From: SLRI01 sp964528705 | Lineage (GTDB): Bacteria; Pseudomonadota; Alphaproteobacteria; Geminicoccales; Geminicoccaceae | Assembly: GCA_964528705.1 (NCBI GenBank) | Contig: CAZGUW010000125.1 | Coordinates: 1 to 13,164 of the forward strand | Reading direction: 5' to 3' | DNA: 13,164 nt | Shown here: positions 7,465 to 13,164 of the stretch, in pieces | How the letters are laid out: each line of letters opens with the position of its first letter | Position numbering within the stretch: the first letter of the stretch is position 1 | Translations under genes and position numbers: made by a program | The notes under the pieces: generated by a model | What the model saw: only the letters and a program-made list of their open reading frames with translations | Database searches by the model: none | Told to the model about the DNA's origin: nothing

Positions 7465-8384
7465 AGGCCGCGGACTTTCTCGCCCGGCTGAGCAGCGAGG
7501 CCGCGAGGCTCAGCCCGTCGGAGACGCGCGTCGCCGACGTGGTGCTGGCGCACCCGGAGCAGGTGCCGCGCATGACGCTGGCCTCGCTCGCCGGCCATGC
7601 CGGGGTAAGCGAGCCGACCGTGCTCCGCTTCTGCCGTTCGCTCGGGCTCGACGGCTACCCGCATTTCAAGATCGAGCTGGCGAGGGCGCTGGCGGTCGGC
7701 GGCGCGCCCTATCTGCATCGCGAGATCGGCTTCGGCGACGACCTCGCCACCGTCCGCCACAAGGTCGTGCAGTCCTCGATCCAGGCCTTGGGCACGCTGC
7801 AGCAGTCGCTCGACGACAGGGCGCTGGGTGAGGCGGTGGCGCGCATCGACGGTGCCCGGCGGCTCGAGCTCTTCGGGGTCGGGCTCGCCAACACGGTGGC
7901 GAGCGACGCGCAGCAGAAGTTCATGCGCCTCGACATCAACTGCGCGGCCAGGCCCGACAGCCACCTGCAGACCATGGCGGCCGCCACGCTCGCACCCGGC
8001 GATGTCGCCGTCGCCTTCTCGTACAACGGCCGGATCCGGGACATCCTGCGCTCGGTCCGGGTGGCGCGCGAGAACGGCGCCTTCACCATCGCGGTGACGC
8101 GCAAGGGCTCGCCGCTGGTGGCGGCGACCGATCTCCTGCTCGACGTCGACCCGCCCGAGGACACCTTCATCTACGCGCCGATGACCACCCGCCTCGTGCA
8201 TCTGGCGGTGGTCGATCTCCTCGTGATCCTCGTGACCCAGGCCCGTGGGCCGGGTGTCACGGCACGGTTCGAGCACATCAAGGATTCGTTGAGCGATCAG
8301 TGGATCGCCGACGGCGAGGGAAGCGGCGGCGGCAAGGCTCGCCGGCGCCGCGACAATGGTCAGCACAAAGGGAGGCAGACGTGA
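7449..8384 (+). CDS. MurR/RpiR family transcriptional regulator with SIS domain (311 aa)
   Basis: DNA-binding regulator of the RpiR class, which usually controls sugar and sugar-acid operons in response to a phosphosugar or related metabolite. The N-terminal helix-turn-helix lies at about residues 20-75 (LAGHAGVSEPTVLRFCRSLG, with SEPTVLRF as the recognition helix region). The SIS domain covers about 128-270 (LFGVGLANTVASDAQQKF; AFSYNGRIRDIL from 190). The GTG start at 7449 overlaps the upstream enzyme by 16 bp. Lying within the operon, it probably regulates its own transcript; the palindrome at 6252-6264 is a candidate site. The last 23 residues (about 289-311) form a Gly/Lys/Arg-rich tail unlike the compact family end. 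That stretch also holds the ribosome binding site of the next gene. The final TGA overlaps the next GTG start by 4 bp. Confidence 0.92.
   Translation: MDGALEAADFLARLSSEAARLSPSETRVADVVLAHPEQVPRMTLASLAGHAGVSEPTVLRFCRSLGLDGYPHFKIELARALAVGGAPYLHREIGFGDDLATVRHKVVQSSIQALGTLQQSLDDRALGEAVARIDGARRLELFGVGLANTVASDAQQKFMRLDINCAARPDSHLQTMAAATLAPGDVAVAFSYNGRIRDILRSVRVARENGAFTIAVTRKGSPLVAATDLLLDVDPPEDTFIYAPMTTRLVHLAVVDLLVILVTQARGPGVTARFEHIKDSLSDQWIADGEGSGGGKARRRRDNGQHKGRQT
8370..8375 (+). promoter_or_regulatory. Ribosome binding site for the substrate-binding protein GTG start
   Basis: GGGAGG is followed after 5 nt by GTG at 8381. This sets the start exactly at the signal peptide and rules out a longer upstream reading that would run through the regulator gene. 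Confidence 0.8.
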
Positions 8385-9661
8385 CCGGAACAGCGACGAA
8401 GCTCGGCCTGATGGCCAGTGCGCTGGCGATGACGCTGGCGACCCCGGCGATCGCCCAGGACAAGCCGGAGAACCTCATCATCATCTCGCACCGCGTCCAC
8501 CAGACGGTGGCCACCGCCGAGGGCAACGACATCACCGCCGACTGGCAGGCGGAGAACGGCGTCGGCATCGAGTGGGTGACGCTGGACACGGGTGCTTTGC
8601 ACGAGCGGCTCTTCCGCGAGCTGCAGCTGCCCGAGACGACGATCGACATCGCGTTCTTCCTGAACACCCACGCGGTCGAGAGCGTAACTGCGCTGCTCGA
8701 GCCGCTGAATGCGCATCAGGAGGCGAACCCCATCGAGGAGATGGACGACATCTTCCCGGGTCTTCGGGACGCCATGACCTTCAACGACGAGCTCTACGGC
8801 ATCCCCTTCCGCCATGCCTCGTCCTGCTTTCACTACAATGCGCGGCTGCTGGAGGAGAAGGGCATCGAGCCGCCGGAGACCATGGAGGAGCTGATCGAGG
8901 CGGCACGCGCGCTCACCTTCGAGCGTGACGACGGCACCAAGGTCCACGGCTTCCTCATCAACGGTCTCGGCTACGCCAACACGGTGGATCTGGCGCGTGC
9001 CTGGAACGGCGACTTCATCACGCTCGACTACGAGGTGGCGACCACGGAGGAGGGCATGATGAATGCCGTCCAGTTGCTGCGCGACTTCTACGAGGAGGGC
9101 GTGCTGCCGCGGAACTGGGCGGCCATCCAGGACGAGGAGGTCAACACCTGGATGCAGACCGGGCGGGCCGCCATGACCACGACTTCGTGCGGCCGCAACC
9201 GCATCTACAACGACCCCGAGAAGTCCGAGGAAGCCGGCAATATCAAGACGGTAGCCCTGCCGGTTGCGGCGGCGTTCAAGGACCAGTTCGACGTCGCCCC
9301 GGCCAAGGTCGAGTTCTGGACGATGGTCATCCCGGCCAACGCGCAGAACAAGGACCTCGCCTGGGATCTCGTCCGCACCATGGCGAGCAAGGAGAGCACG
9401 CTGATGGCGGCCCTGAACGGCAACGGCCCCGTTCGCGCCTCTACCTATGACAGCCCTGAGATGCAGGAGAAGCTGGCTTATGCGGCTGACGAGAAGGCCG
9501 TCCTGCTGGTCGGCCGCGTGCCGCTGCCGCCCTTCGACAATGCCGCCAAGGCGTCGGACATCTTCGTCGAGGAGCTGCAGGCCGCGGTGCTCGGCATGAA
9601 GCCGGTCGGTGATGCCATGGAGTCGGTCAAGACGCGGGTCGAACCGCTCCTGCCAGAGTGA
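8381..9661 (+). CDS. ABC transporter extracellular substrate-binding protein, family 1 (426 aa)
   Basis: Periplasmic receptor of a carbohydrate-type ABC importer. The N-terminus is a Sec signal peptide: a Lys7 charge, a hydrophobic stretch (about 9-21) and TPAIA|QD, giving probable cleavage after Ala25. No lipobox cysteine is present, so the mature protein is soluble. The body has the two-lobe MalE-like pattern, for example ELYGIPFRHASSCFHYNARL and the EKGIEPPETMEELIEAAR segment, and its length is typical. Tryptophans such as that in LARAWNGDF could stack on a sugar ring, but the ligand cannot be read from sequence. The GTG start overlaps the regulator's stop codon (GTGA) and has a strong ribosome binding site. 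The binding protein would hand its ligand to the permeases encoded at 10688-12389. The PLP-enzyme gene lies between them. Confidence 0.92.
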   Translation: MTGTATKLGLMASALAMTLATPAIAQDKPENLIIISHRVHQTVATAEGNDITADWQAENGVGIEWVTLDTGALHERLFRELQLPETTIDIAFFLNTHAVESVTALLEPLNAHQEANPIEEMDDIFPGLRDAMTFNDELYGIPFRHASSCFHYNARLLEEKGIEPPETMEELIEAARALTFERDDGTKVHGFLINGLGYANTVDLARAWNGDFITLDYEVATTEEGMMNAVQLLRDFYEEGVLPRNWAAIQDEEVNTWMQTGRAAMTTTSCGRNRIYNDPEKSEEAGNIKTVALPVAAAFKDQFDVAPAKVEFWTMVIPANAQNKDLAWDLVRTMASKESTLMAALNGNGPVRASTYDSPEMQEKLAYAADEKAVLLVGRVPLPPFDNAAKASDIFVEELQAAVLGMKPVGDAMESVKTRVEPLLPE

Positions 9662-9665
9662 GGTG
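9660..9665 (+). promoter_or_regulatory. Ribosome binding site for the PLP enzyme GTG start
   Basis: GAGGTG overlaps the stop codon of the binding-protein gene and precedes GTG at 9672 by 6 nt. The alternative GTG at 9663 is part of this motif and has a weaker site upstream. Confidence 0.6.
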
Positions 9666-9671
9666 AGGCGG

Positions 9672-10691
9672 GTGTCCCCTGGACCGATCACGCTCGAGCG
9701 GCTGCGGCTGGCGCATCTGCCGACGCCGCTCGAGCCGGCCCCCGGGCTCGGGGCTGCCATCGGCTGCCCGGGGCTCCTGCTCAAGCGTGAGGACCTCTCC
9801 GGCCTCGGGCTCGGCGGCAACAAGCCCCGCCAGCTCGAGGTCCTCCTCGCCGAGGCGAAGGCGGAGGGTGCCGACACCATCGTCACCACGGCCGGCGCGC
9901 AGTCCAATTTCTGCCGCGCCACCGCTGCCGCCTGCGCCGTGCTCGGCTGGCGCTGCGTCCTGCTCCTGCGCGGGGACGGCACGGCCGAGACCCGGGGCAA
10001 CCTCCTGCTCGACCGGCTTTTCGGTGCCGAGGTGCATTGGATCGACACGACCGATCCCTATGCCGATGCGGTGCAGGTCCGCCTCGACGAGCTGGAGCGG
10101 GCGGCACGGGAAGTCGGTGGGCGGCCCTGGCAGATCCGCCTGCCGGGGCGGACGGGGGCGCTCGCCGCGGCTGCCGCCGTAAGCCTCGCGGACGAGCTTG
10201 CGACCCAATGGGCCGAGCCGCCGGACCATGTCTGCCTCGCCGCCGGCTCCGGCCTCACGGCGGCCGGCCTGCTCGCCGGCTTCGGCGCCCGGGGTGTGGC
10301 GACGCAGGTGCTGGCGATCTCCGTCCAGCAGCCGGAGAGCTTCATCCGCCCGCTGATCCTGCGCCGCGCCGAGGAAGCGGCCGGGCTACTGGGCCTCGAT
10401 TCGAAGATCGACCCGAGCCGGCTCGTCGTCGACGACCGGTTCATCGCCCCGGGCTACGGGCTCTCCAGCCCGGCTTCGCTCGATGCCCTCGCCATCGCGG
10501 GCCGGGCCGGCGGGCTCGTGCTCGACCCTGCCTATACCGCGAAGGCCCTGGCCGGGCTGATCGGGCGGCTTGGCGAAGGCAGCATCGAGGCGGGGGCAGG
10601 CGTCGTTTTCGTCCACACGGGCGGGGCACCCGGCCTCTTCGCCCAGAGCGCCGCCATCGCCAAGAGCCTCGGGGACAGCGCCGCTTCATGA
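9672..10691 (+). CDS. PLP-dependent D-cysteine desulfhydrase / ACC deaminase family enzyme (339 aa)
   Basis: Fold-type II pyridoxal phosphate enzyme. Relatives include D-cysteine desulfhydrase, 1-aminocyclopropane-1-carboxylate deaminase and L-cysteate sulfo-lyase. Visible features: LKREDLSGLGLGGNKPRQLE (residues 37-56) with Lys51 as the Schiff-base lysine; AGAQSNFCR (74-82) with Ser78 and Asn79; the phosphate-binding AGSGLTAAGL (191-200); LDPAYTAKA (284-292) with Tyr288; and HTGGAPGLFA (315-324). All core residues are present, so it should bind PLP and act. The usual His or Gln after QSN is Phe80, a substrate-pocket change. The gene lies between the binding protein and the permeases and shares ATGA with the next start, so it is part of the operon. 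It probably eliminates or deaminates an amino acid derived from the imported compound; the true substrate is unknown, and calling it D-cysteine desulfhydrase would overreach. Confidence 0.88.
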   Translation: MSPGPITLERLRLAHLPTPLEPAPGLGAAIGCPGLLLKREDLSGLGLGGNKPRQLEVLLAEAKAEGADTIVTTAGAQSNFCRATAAACAVLGWRCVLLLRGDGTAETRGNLLLDRLFGAEVHWIDTTDPYADAVQVRLDELERAAREVGGRPWQIRLPGRTGALAAAAAVSLADELATQWAEPPDHVCLAAGSGLTAAGLLAGFGARGVATQVLAISVQQPESFIRPLILRRAEEAAGLLGLDSKIDPSRLVVDDRFIAPGYGLSSPASLDALAIAGRAGGLVLDPAYTAKALAGLIGRLGEGSIEAGAGVVFVHTGGAPGLFAQSAAIAKSLGDSAAS

Positions 10692-11566
10692 CGGCCATGC
10701 CGACCAGGGTCGCCCATGCCATCATGGTCGCACCCGTCCAGCTCATGCTGATCCTGGTGATCGGCCTGCCGTCGCTCTGGGTGTTCTGGCTCAGCCTGCA
10801 CACGACGAGCTTCGGCCAGGCGCCGGTCTTCGTCGGTCTCGCGAACTACGCGACCGTGCTTGCCGACCCCTATTTCTGGCACGCGCTGGTCAACACCTTC
10901 GTCGTCGTCAACGTCGTCGTCTATGTCGAGCTCATCGCCGCGCTCGCCATGGCGACGCTCTTCGCCTCGGGCGTGCCGTTCCGGCGGACCATGATCTCGA
11001 TCATCCTCGCCCCCTACGCGGTGAGCGAGGTCGTCGCCGTGGTCATCTGGAAGTACATGCTGGAGCCCGATGTCGGGCTGGTTTCGGGGCTCATCGCCCT
11101 CGTCGGCCTGCCGGAGCTCGCCTGGACCACCGACCGCTGGTCGGCGCTGACGCTGGTCTCGCTGCTCAGCATCTGGCTGCATCTGCCGTTCAGCTTTCTG
11201 ATCCTTTACTCGGCCCTGCTCGGCGTGCCGAAGGAGCTCTACGAGAGTGCCTCGATCGACGGGGCCAATGCCTGGCACCGCTTCGTCAGGATCACCGTGC
11301 CGATCCTCATGCCGGCGATCCTCGTGGCGCTGATGTTCCGCTACGTCTTCGCCTTTAGGCTCTTCGCCGAGGTCTGGCTGCTCACCGGCGGCGGGCCGGC
11401 GCGGCAGACGGAGGTGCTCGCGACCTATCTCTACCGGCACGCCTTTCGCTACCAGGAGTTCGGCGTGGCCTCGGCCATCGGCTGGCTGATGGTGGTCGGC
11501 ACGCTCCTGATCGCCGCCGTCTATCTCCGCGAGATGTACAAGCGCATGCTGACCGCCGATGCGTGA
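10688..11566 (+). CDS. ABC transporter permease, MalF-type (292 aa)
   Basis: Inner-membrane subunit of a sugar-type ABC importer. About six hydrophobic segments are visible (near residues 12-37, 66-94, 101-122, 152-178, 202-226 and 258-281). The cytoplasmic EAA loop, which docks the ATPase, reads LYESASIDGANAWHRFVRI then TVP (184-205), with Glu186, Gly192 and Pro205 at consensus positions. The ATG at 10688 overlaps the PLP-enzyme stop (ATGA). A much longer open frame runs upstream in the same register, but it lies inside the PLP gene and has no membrane or family character, so it is not part of the protein. The 3' end overlaps the second permease by 8 bp. It should form a heterodimer with that protein. 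Confidence 0.93.
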   Translation: MTAMPTRVAHAIMVAPVQLMLILVIGLPSLWVFWLSLHTTSFGQAPVFVGLANYATVLADPYFWHALVNTFVVVNVVVYVELIAALAMATLFASGVPFRRTMISIILAPYAVSEVVAVVIWKYMLEPDVGLVSGLIALVGLPELAWTTDRWSALTLVSLLSIWLHLPFSFLILYSALLGVPKELYESASIDGANAWHRFVRITVPILMPAILVALMFRYVFAFRLFAEVWLLTGGGPARQTEVLATYLYRHAFRYQEFGVASAIGWLMVVGTLLIAAVYLREMYKRMLTADA

Positions 11567-12389
11567 CGATCCCGGGAAGCGTGCCGGCAAGCTCGTGGCG
11601 CTGGCGCTGATCGCCCTCTGGTCGGGGCTGCCGATCCTCATCGTCGTGCTCTCGTCGTTCAAGCCGCCGCGCGAGATCCTGGCCTTCCCGCCAAAGCTGC
11701 TCTTTACGCCCACGTTCGAAAATTATCGAGCACTTGTCGTGCGTTGGCCGGAATTCTTCGATGCGGTGCTGAACAGCCTGATCGTCACGACCGGGGCAAC
11801 GCTGCTCACCGTCGTCGCCACCACGCTCGCCGGCTACGTCTATGCCAGGGTCAGGAGCCGCAAGCTCGCGGCGAGTGCCTTCCTCATGATCGTCATCCGC
11901 ATGGTGCCGCCCATCGTCGTCACCCTGCCGCTCTTCCCGGTCGTCAACTGGCTCCGGCTGAACGACACGCACACCGTCCTCATCCTGCTCTATGCGACCT
12001 TCTTCGTCTCGCTCAACACCTGGATCATGAAGGCCTTCATCGACCAGATCCCGGTCGAGCTCGAGGAGGCGGCGATCATCGACGGGGCCGGCGTCTGGCA
12101 GATCCTCCGCCATGTCATCGTGCCGCTCGCCGCCCAGGGCATGATCGCGGCGTCGACCTTCGTTTTGATCTTCTCGTGGAACGAGTTCCTCTTCGCCTTC
12201 ATCTTCACGACGACCGAGGCGAAGACGGCACCCCTGATCCTCAGCGAGATGGTGGGAGCGGTGGACGGCGTGGAATGGGGCGTGCTCTTCGCCGCCGCCA
12301 CGCTGCAGCTCCTGCCCATCCTGATCTTCGTGATCGCCGTGCAGAAATACGTCATTGCCGGCATGACCGCCGGCTCGCTCAAAGGCTAA
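11559..12389 (+). CDS. ABC transporter permease, MalG-type (276 aa)
   Basis: This is the second inner-membrane subunit of the importer. It has a short cytoplasmic N-terminus, about six membrane segments (near 12-32, 68-92, 105-127, 138-160, 193-216 and 243-264) and an EAA loop, ELEEAAIIDGAGVWQILRHV (167-186), with Gly176 and Pro189 at consensus places. The C-terminus GMTAGSLKG is typical of MalG-type proteins. The ATG lies within the last codons of the first permease (8-bp overlap). A patch near 11700-11745 has more A/T-ending codons than its surroundings, without breaking the frame. The ATPase that should dock on the EAA loop is not encoded in this window. Confidence 0.93.
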   Translation: MRDDPGKRAGKLVALALIALWSGLPILIVVLSSFKPPREILAFPPKLLFTPTFENYRALVVRWPEFFDAVLNSLIVTTGATLLTVVATTLAGYVYARVRSRKLAASAFLMIVIRMVPPIVVTLPLFPVVNWLRLNDTHTVLILLYATFFVSLNTWIMKAFIDQIPVELEEAAIIDGAGVWQILRHVIVPLAAQGMIAASTFVLIFSWNEFLFAFIFTTTEAKTAPLILSEMVGAVDGVEWGVLFAAATLQLLPILIFVIAVQKYVIAGMTAGSLKG

Positions 12390-12394
12390 CGAAC

Positions 12395-12400
12395 GGGAGG
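12395..12400 (+). promoter_or_regulatory. Ribosome binding site supporting the TTG start of the last gene
   Basis: GGGAGG lies 6 nt before TTG at 12407 and 15 nt before ATG at 12416. The spacing favours TTG, as in the first gene of the operon. Confidence 0.6.
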
Positions 12401-12406
12401 TCGAAC

Positions 12407-13164
12407 TTGGACGCCATGCAGAAGGCCCTGATACGGGCCAACCCGAAGCTCTCGCGCTTCGATCCCTTGGGCCGGATCATCTATTTCGACGATTTCGACG
12501 AGGGGCTCCAGGGCTGGACCTCGCTCATCGGCAATTACGAGGACAATCTCGACCGGATGCATCCGGGCTACCGCCAGCTCACCACGCCGATGCTCTCGAA
12601 CCTGTCCTTCTGGGACAACGGGACGCACGGCAGCGTCGATGGCAGCTACGCCCTGAAGATGGCGACCCGGCCGAAGGCGGGTGCGCAGAATGTCGGCATC
12701 AAGCGGCTAACCTACCTCCGTGCCTGTCCGATCCAGATCGAGTTCTGGTTCACCTTCAAGCCCGAGGCGAGCACCCAGAAGCTGCTCGACACCGACCTGC
12801 GGTCCGTCGGGATCCTGCTCGACCTGCAGAACGACGACTACCGGATCATGCCGCATCTCCGCTACCTGAACGCGTTCGAGGGCCAGCGGATCGAGAAGTG
12901 GCAGTTCAAGGAGAAAACCGTGCCGTTCGAGCGGTTCAGCGAGAAGACGGTGACCCACTACCACCTCGCCGAGCGCGACTGGCAGGACCTCTCCGGCGAG
13001 CGCCAGGTGCTCTGCTACAACGAGATCCCGACCAAGGTGAACTGGCAGTACGCGAAGATCGGTTTCGACCTCGCGACCATGCGCTACACCCATTTCGAGT
13101 GCAACGATGTGGCCTACGACATGAGCGGCATCGGTGCCCTGCAGATCGACGCCATGCCCAATCT
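12407..13164 (+). CDS. DUF6772-like protein, 3' truncated by the window edge (252 codons visible)
   Basis: An uninterrupted reading frame runs from TTG (or ATG at 12416) to the window end. It starts LDAMQKALIRANPKLSRF and continues with GRIIYFDDFDEGLQGWTSL, aromatic-rich repeats of beta-strand character (IQIEFWFTFKPEA; VGILLDLQNDDYRI) and HLRYLNAFEG. From memory this resembles DUF6772, a family of unknown function found near carbohydrate ABC transporters; I could not verify that. The strand pattern suggests a concanavalin-like beta-sandwich, possibly sugar-binding or hydrolytic, but this is inference. There is no signal peptide, so it is probably cytoplasmic unless the start is wrong. It lies 17 bp after the second permease and has its own ribosome binding site. 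The C-terminus is missing here. Confidence 0.8.
   Translation, partial: MDAMQKALIRANPKLSRFDPLGRIIYFDDFDEGLQGWTSLIGNYEDNLDRMHPGYRQLTTPMLSNLSFWDNGTHGSVDGSYALKMATRPKAGAQNVGIKRLTYLRACPIQIEFWFTFKPEASTQKLLDTDLRSVGILLDLQNDDYRIMPHLRYLNAFEGQRIEKWQFKEKTVPFERFSEKTVTHYHLAERDWQDLSGERQVLCYNEIPTKVNWQYAKIGFDLATMRYTHFECNDVAYDMSGIGALQIDAMPN

Noticed and set aside
8300..8380. Longer start for the substrate-binding protein
   Set aside because: It would put 27 charged residues before the signal peptide. GTG at 8381 has a strong ribosome binding site and starts right at the signal sequence.
8360..10048. 562-codon open frame on the reverse strand
   Set aside because: It is antisense to the binding protein and the start of the PLP enzyme, and no recognisable motif is present. 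GC-rich third-position bias explains its length.
10037..10687. N-terminal extension of the MalF-type permease
   Set aside because: The same register is open upstream but overlaps the PLP enzyme and encodes Arg/Gly/Pro-rich sequence. ATG at 10688 with the ATGA overlap gives a normal permease N-terminus.
10532..11713. 393-codon open frame on the reverse strand
   Set aside because: It is antisense to the MalF-type permease. The Arg/Asp/His/Gly-rich product is typical of the complement of membrane-protein codons.
1..13164. CRISPR array, insertion sequence or phage attachment site
   Set aside because: I saw no regularly spaced direct repeats, transposase or integrase motifs, or terminal inverted repeats; almost every base is in an assigned gene.

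Overview
The window is GC-rich (about 70% by eye) and densely coding. Genes overlap by 4 to 20 bases and GTG and TTG starts are common. The gene content (a fused indolepyruvate:ferredoxin oxidoreductase, DUF29, FkbH plus acyl carrier protein, and a carbohydrate-type ABC operon with an RpiR regulator) fits a high-GC alphaproteobacterium, perhaps a Rhodospirillales-like soil or water bacterium. That placement is an inference from style and families only.

Region 1 (1-3931). A complete single-chain indolepyruvate:ferredoxin oxidoreductase family protein (1-3492, +) runs tail-to-tail into a small DUF29 gene (3482-3931, -). Their 3' ends overlap by 11 bp, so no terminator lies between them. A 191-bp divergent gap (3932-4122) separates DUF29 from the next unit.

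Region 2 (4123-6226). A two-gene unit encodes a long FkbH-type HAD phosphatase/acyltransferase and a 77-residue acyl carrier protein, overlapping by 20 bp. By analogy with known FkbH proteins the pair could load a glyceryl unit from 1,3-bisphosphoglycerate onto the carrier. No synthase, ligase or glycosyltransferase that would use it is present here.

Region 3 (6227-13164). After a 122-bp gap holding a perfect 6-1-6 palindrome comes a tightly coupled seven-gene array on the + strand: mandelate-racemase-type enolase-superfamily enzyme (TTG start), RpiR/SIS regulator (GTG), secreted ABC substrate-binding protein (GTG), PLP enzyme of the D-cysteine desulfhydrase/ACC deaminase fold (GTG), two MalF/MalG-type permeases, and a DUF6772-like gene (TTG) cut by the window edge. 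The first six genes overlap or nearly touch (-16, -4, +10, -4 and -8 bp) and only 17 bp precede the last, so they read as one transcript.

The array looks like an inducible uptake and catabolism operon for a sugar acid or related polar compound: binding protein and permeases import it, the enolase-superfamily enzyme dehydrates or epimerises it, the PLP enzyme may eliminate an amino- or thiol-bearing part, and the SIS-domain regulator senses a phosphorylated metabolite. No ATPase subunit lies within the window; it may lie beyond 13164. The most novel element is the combination of an inserted PLP lyase with an uncharacterised beta-rich DUF protein in one transporter operon.
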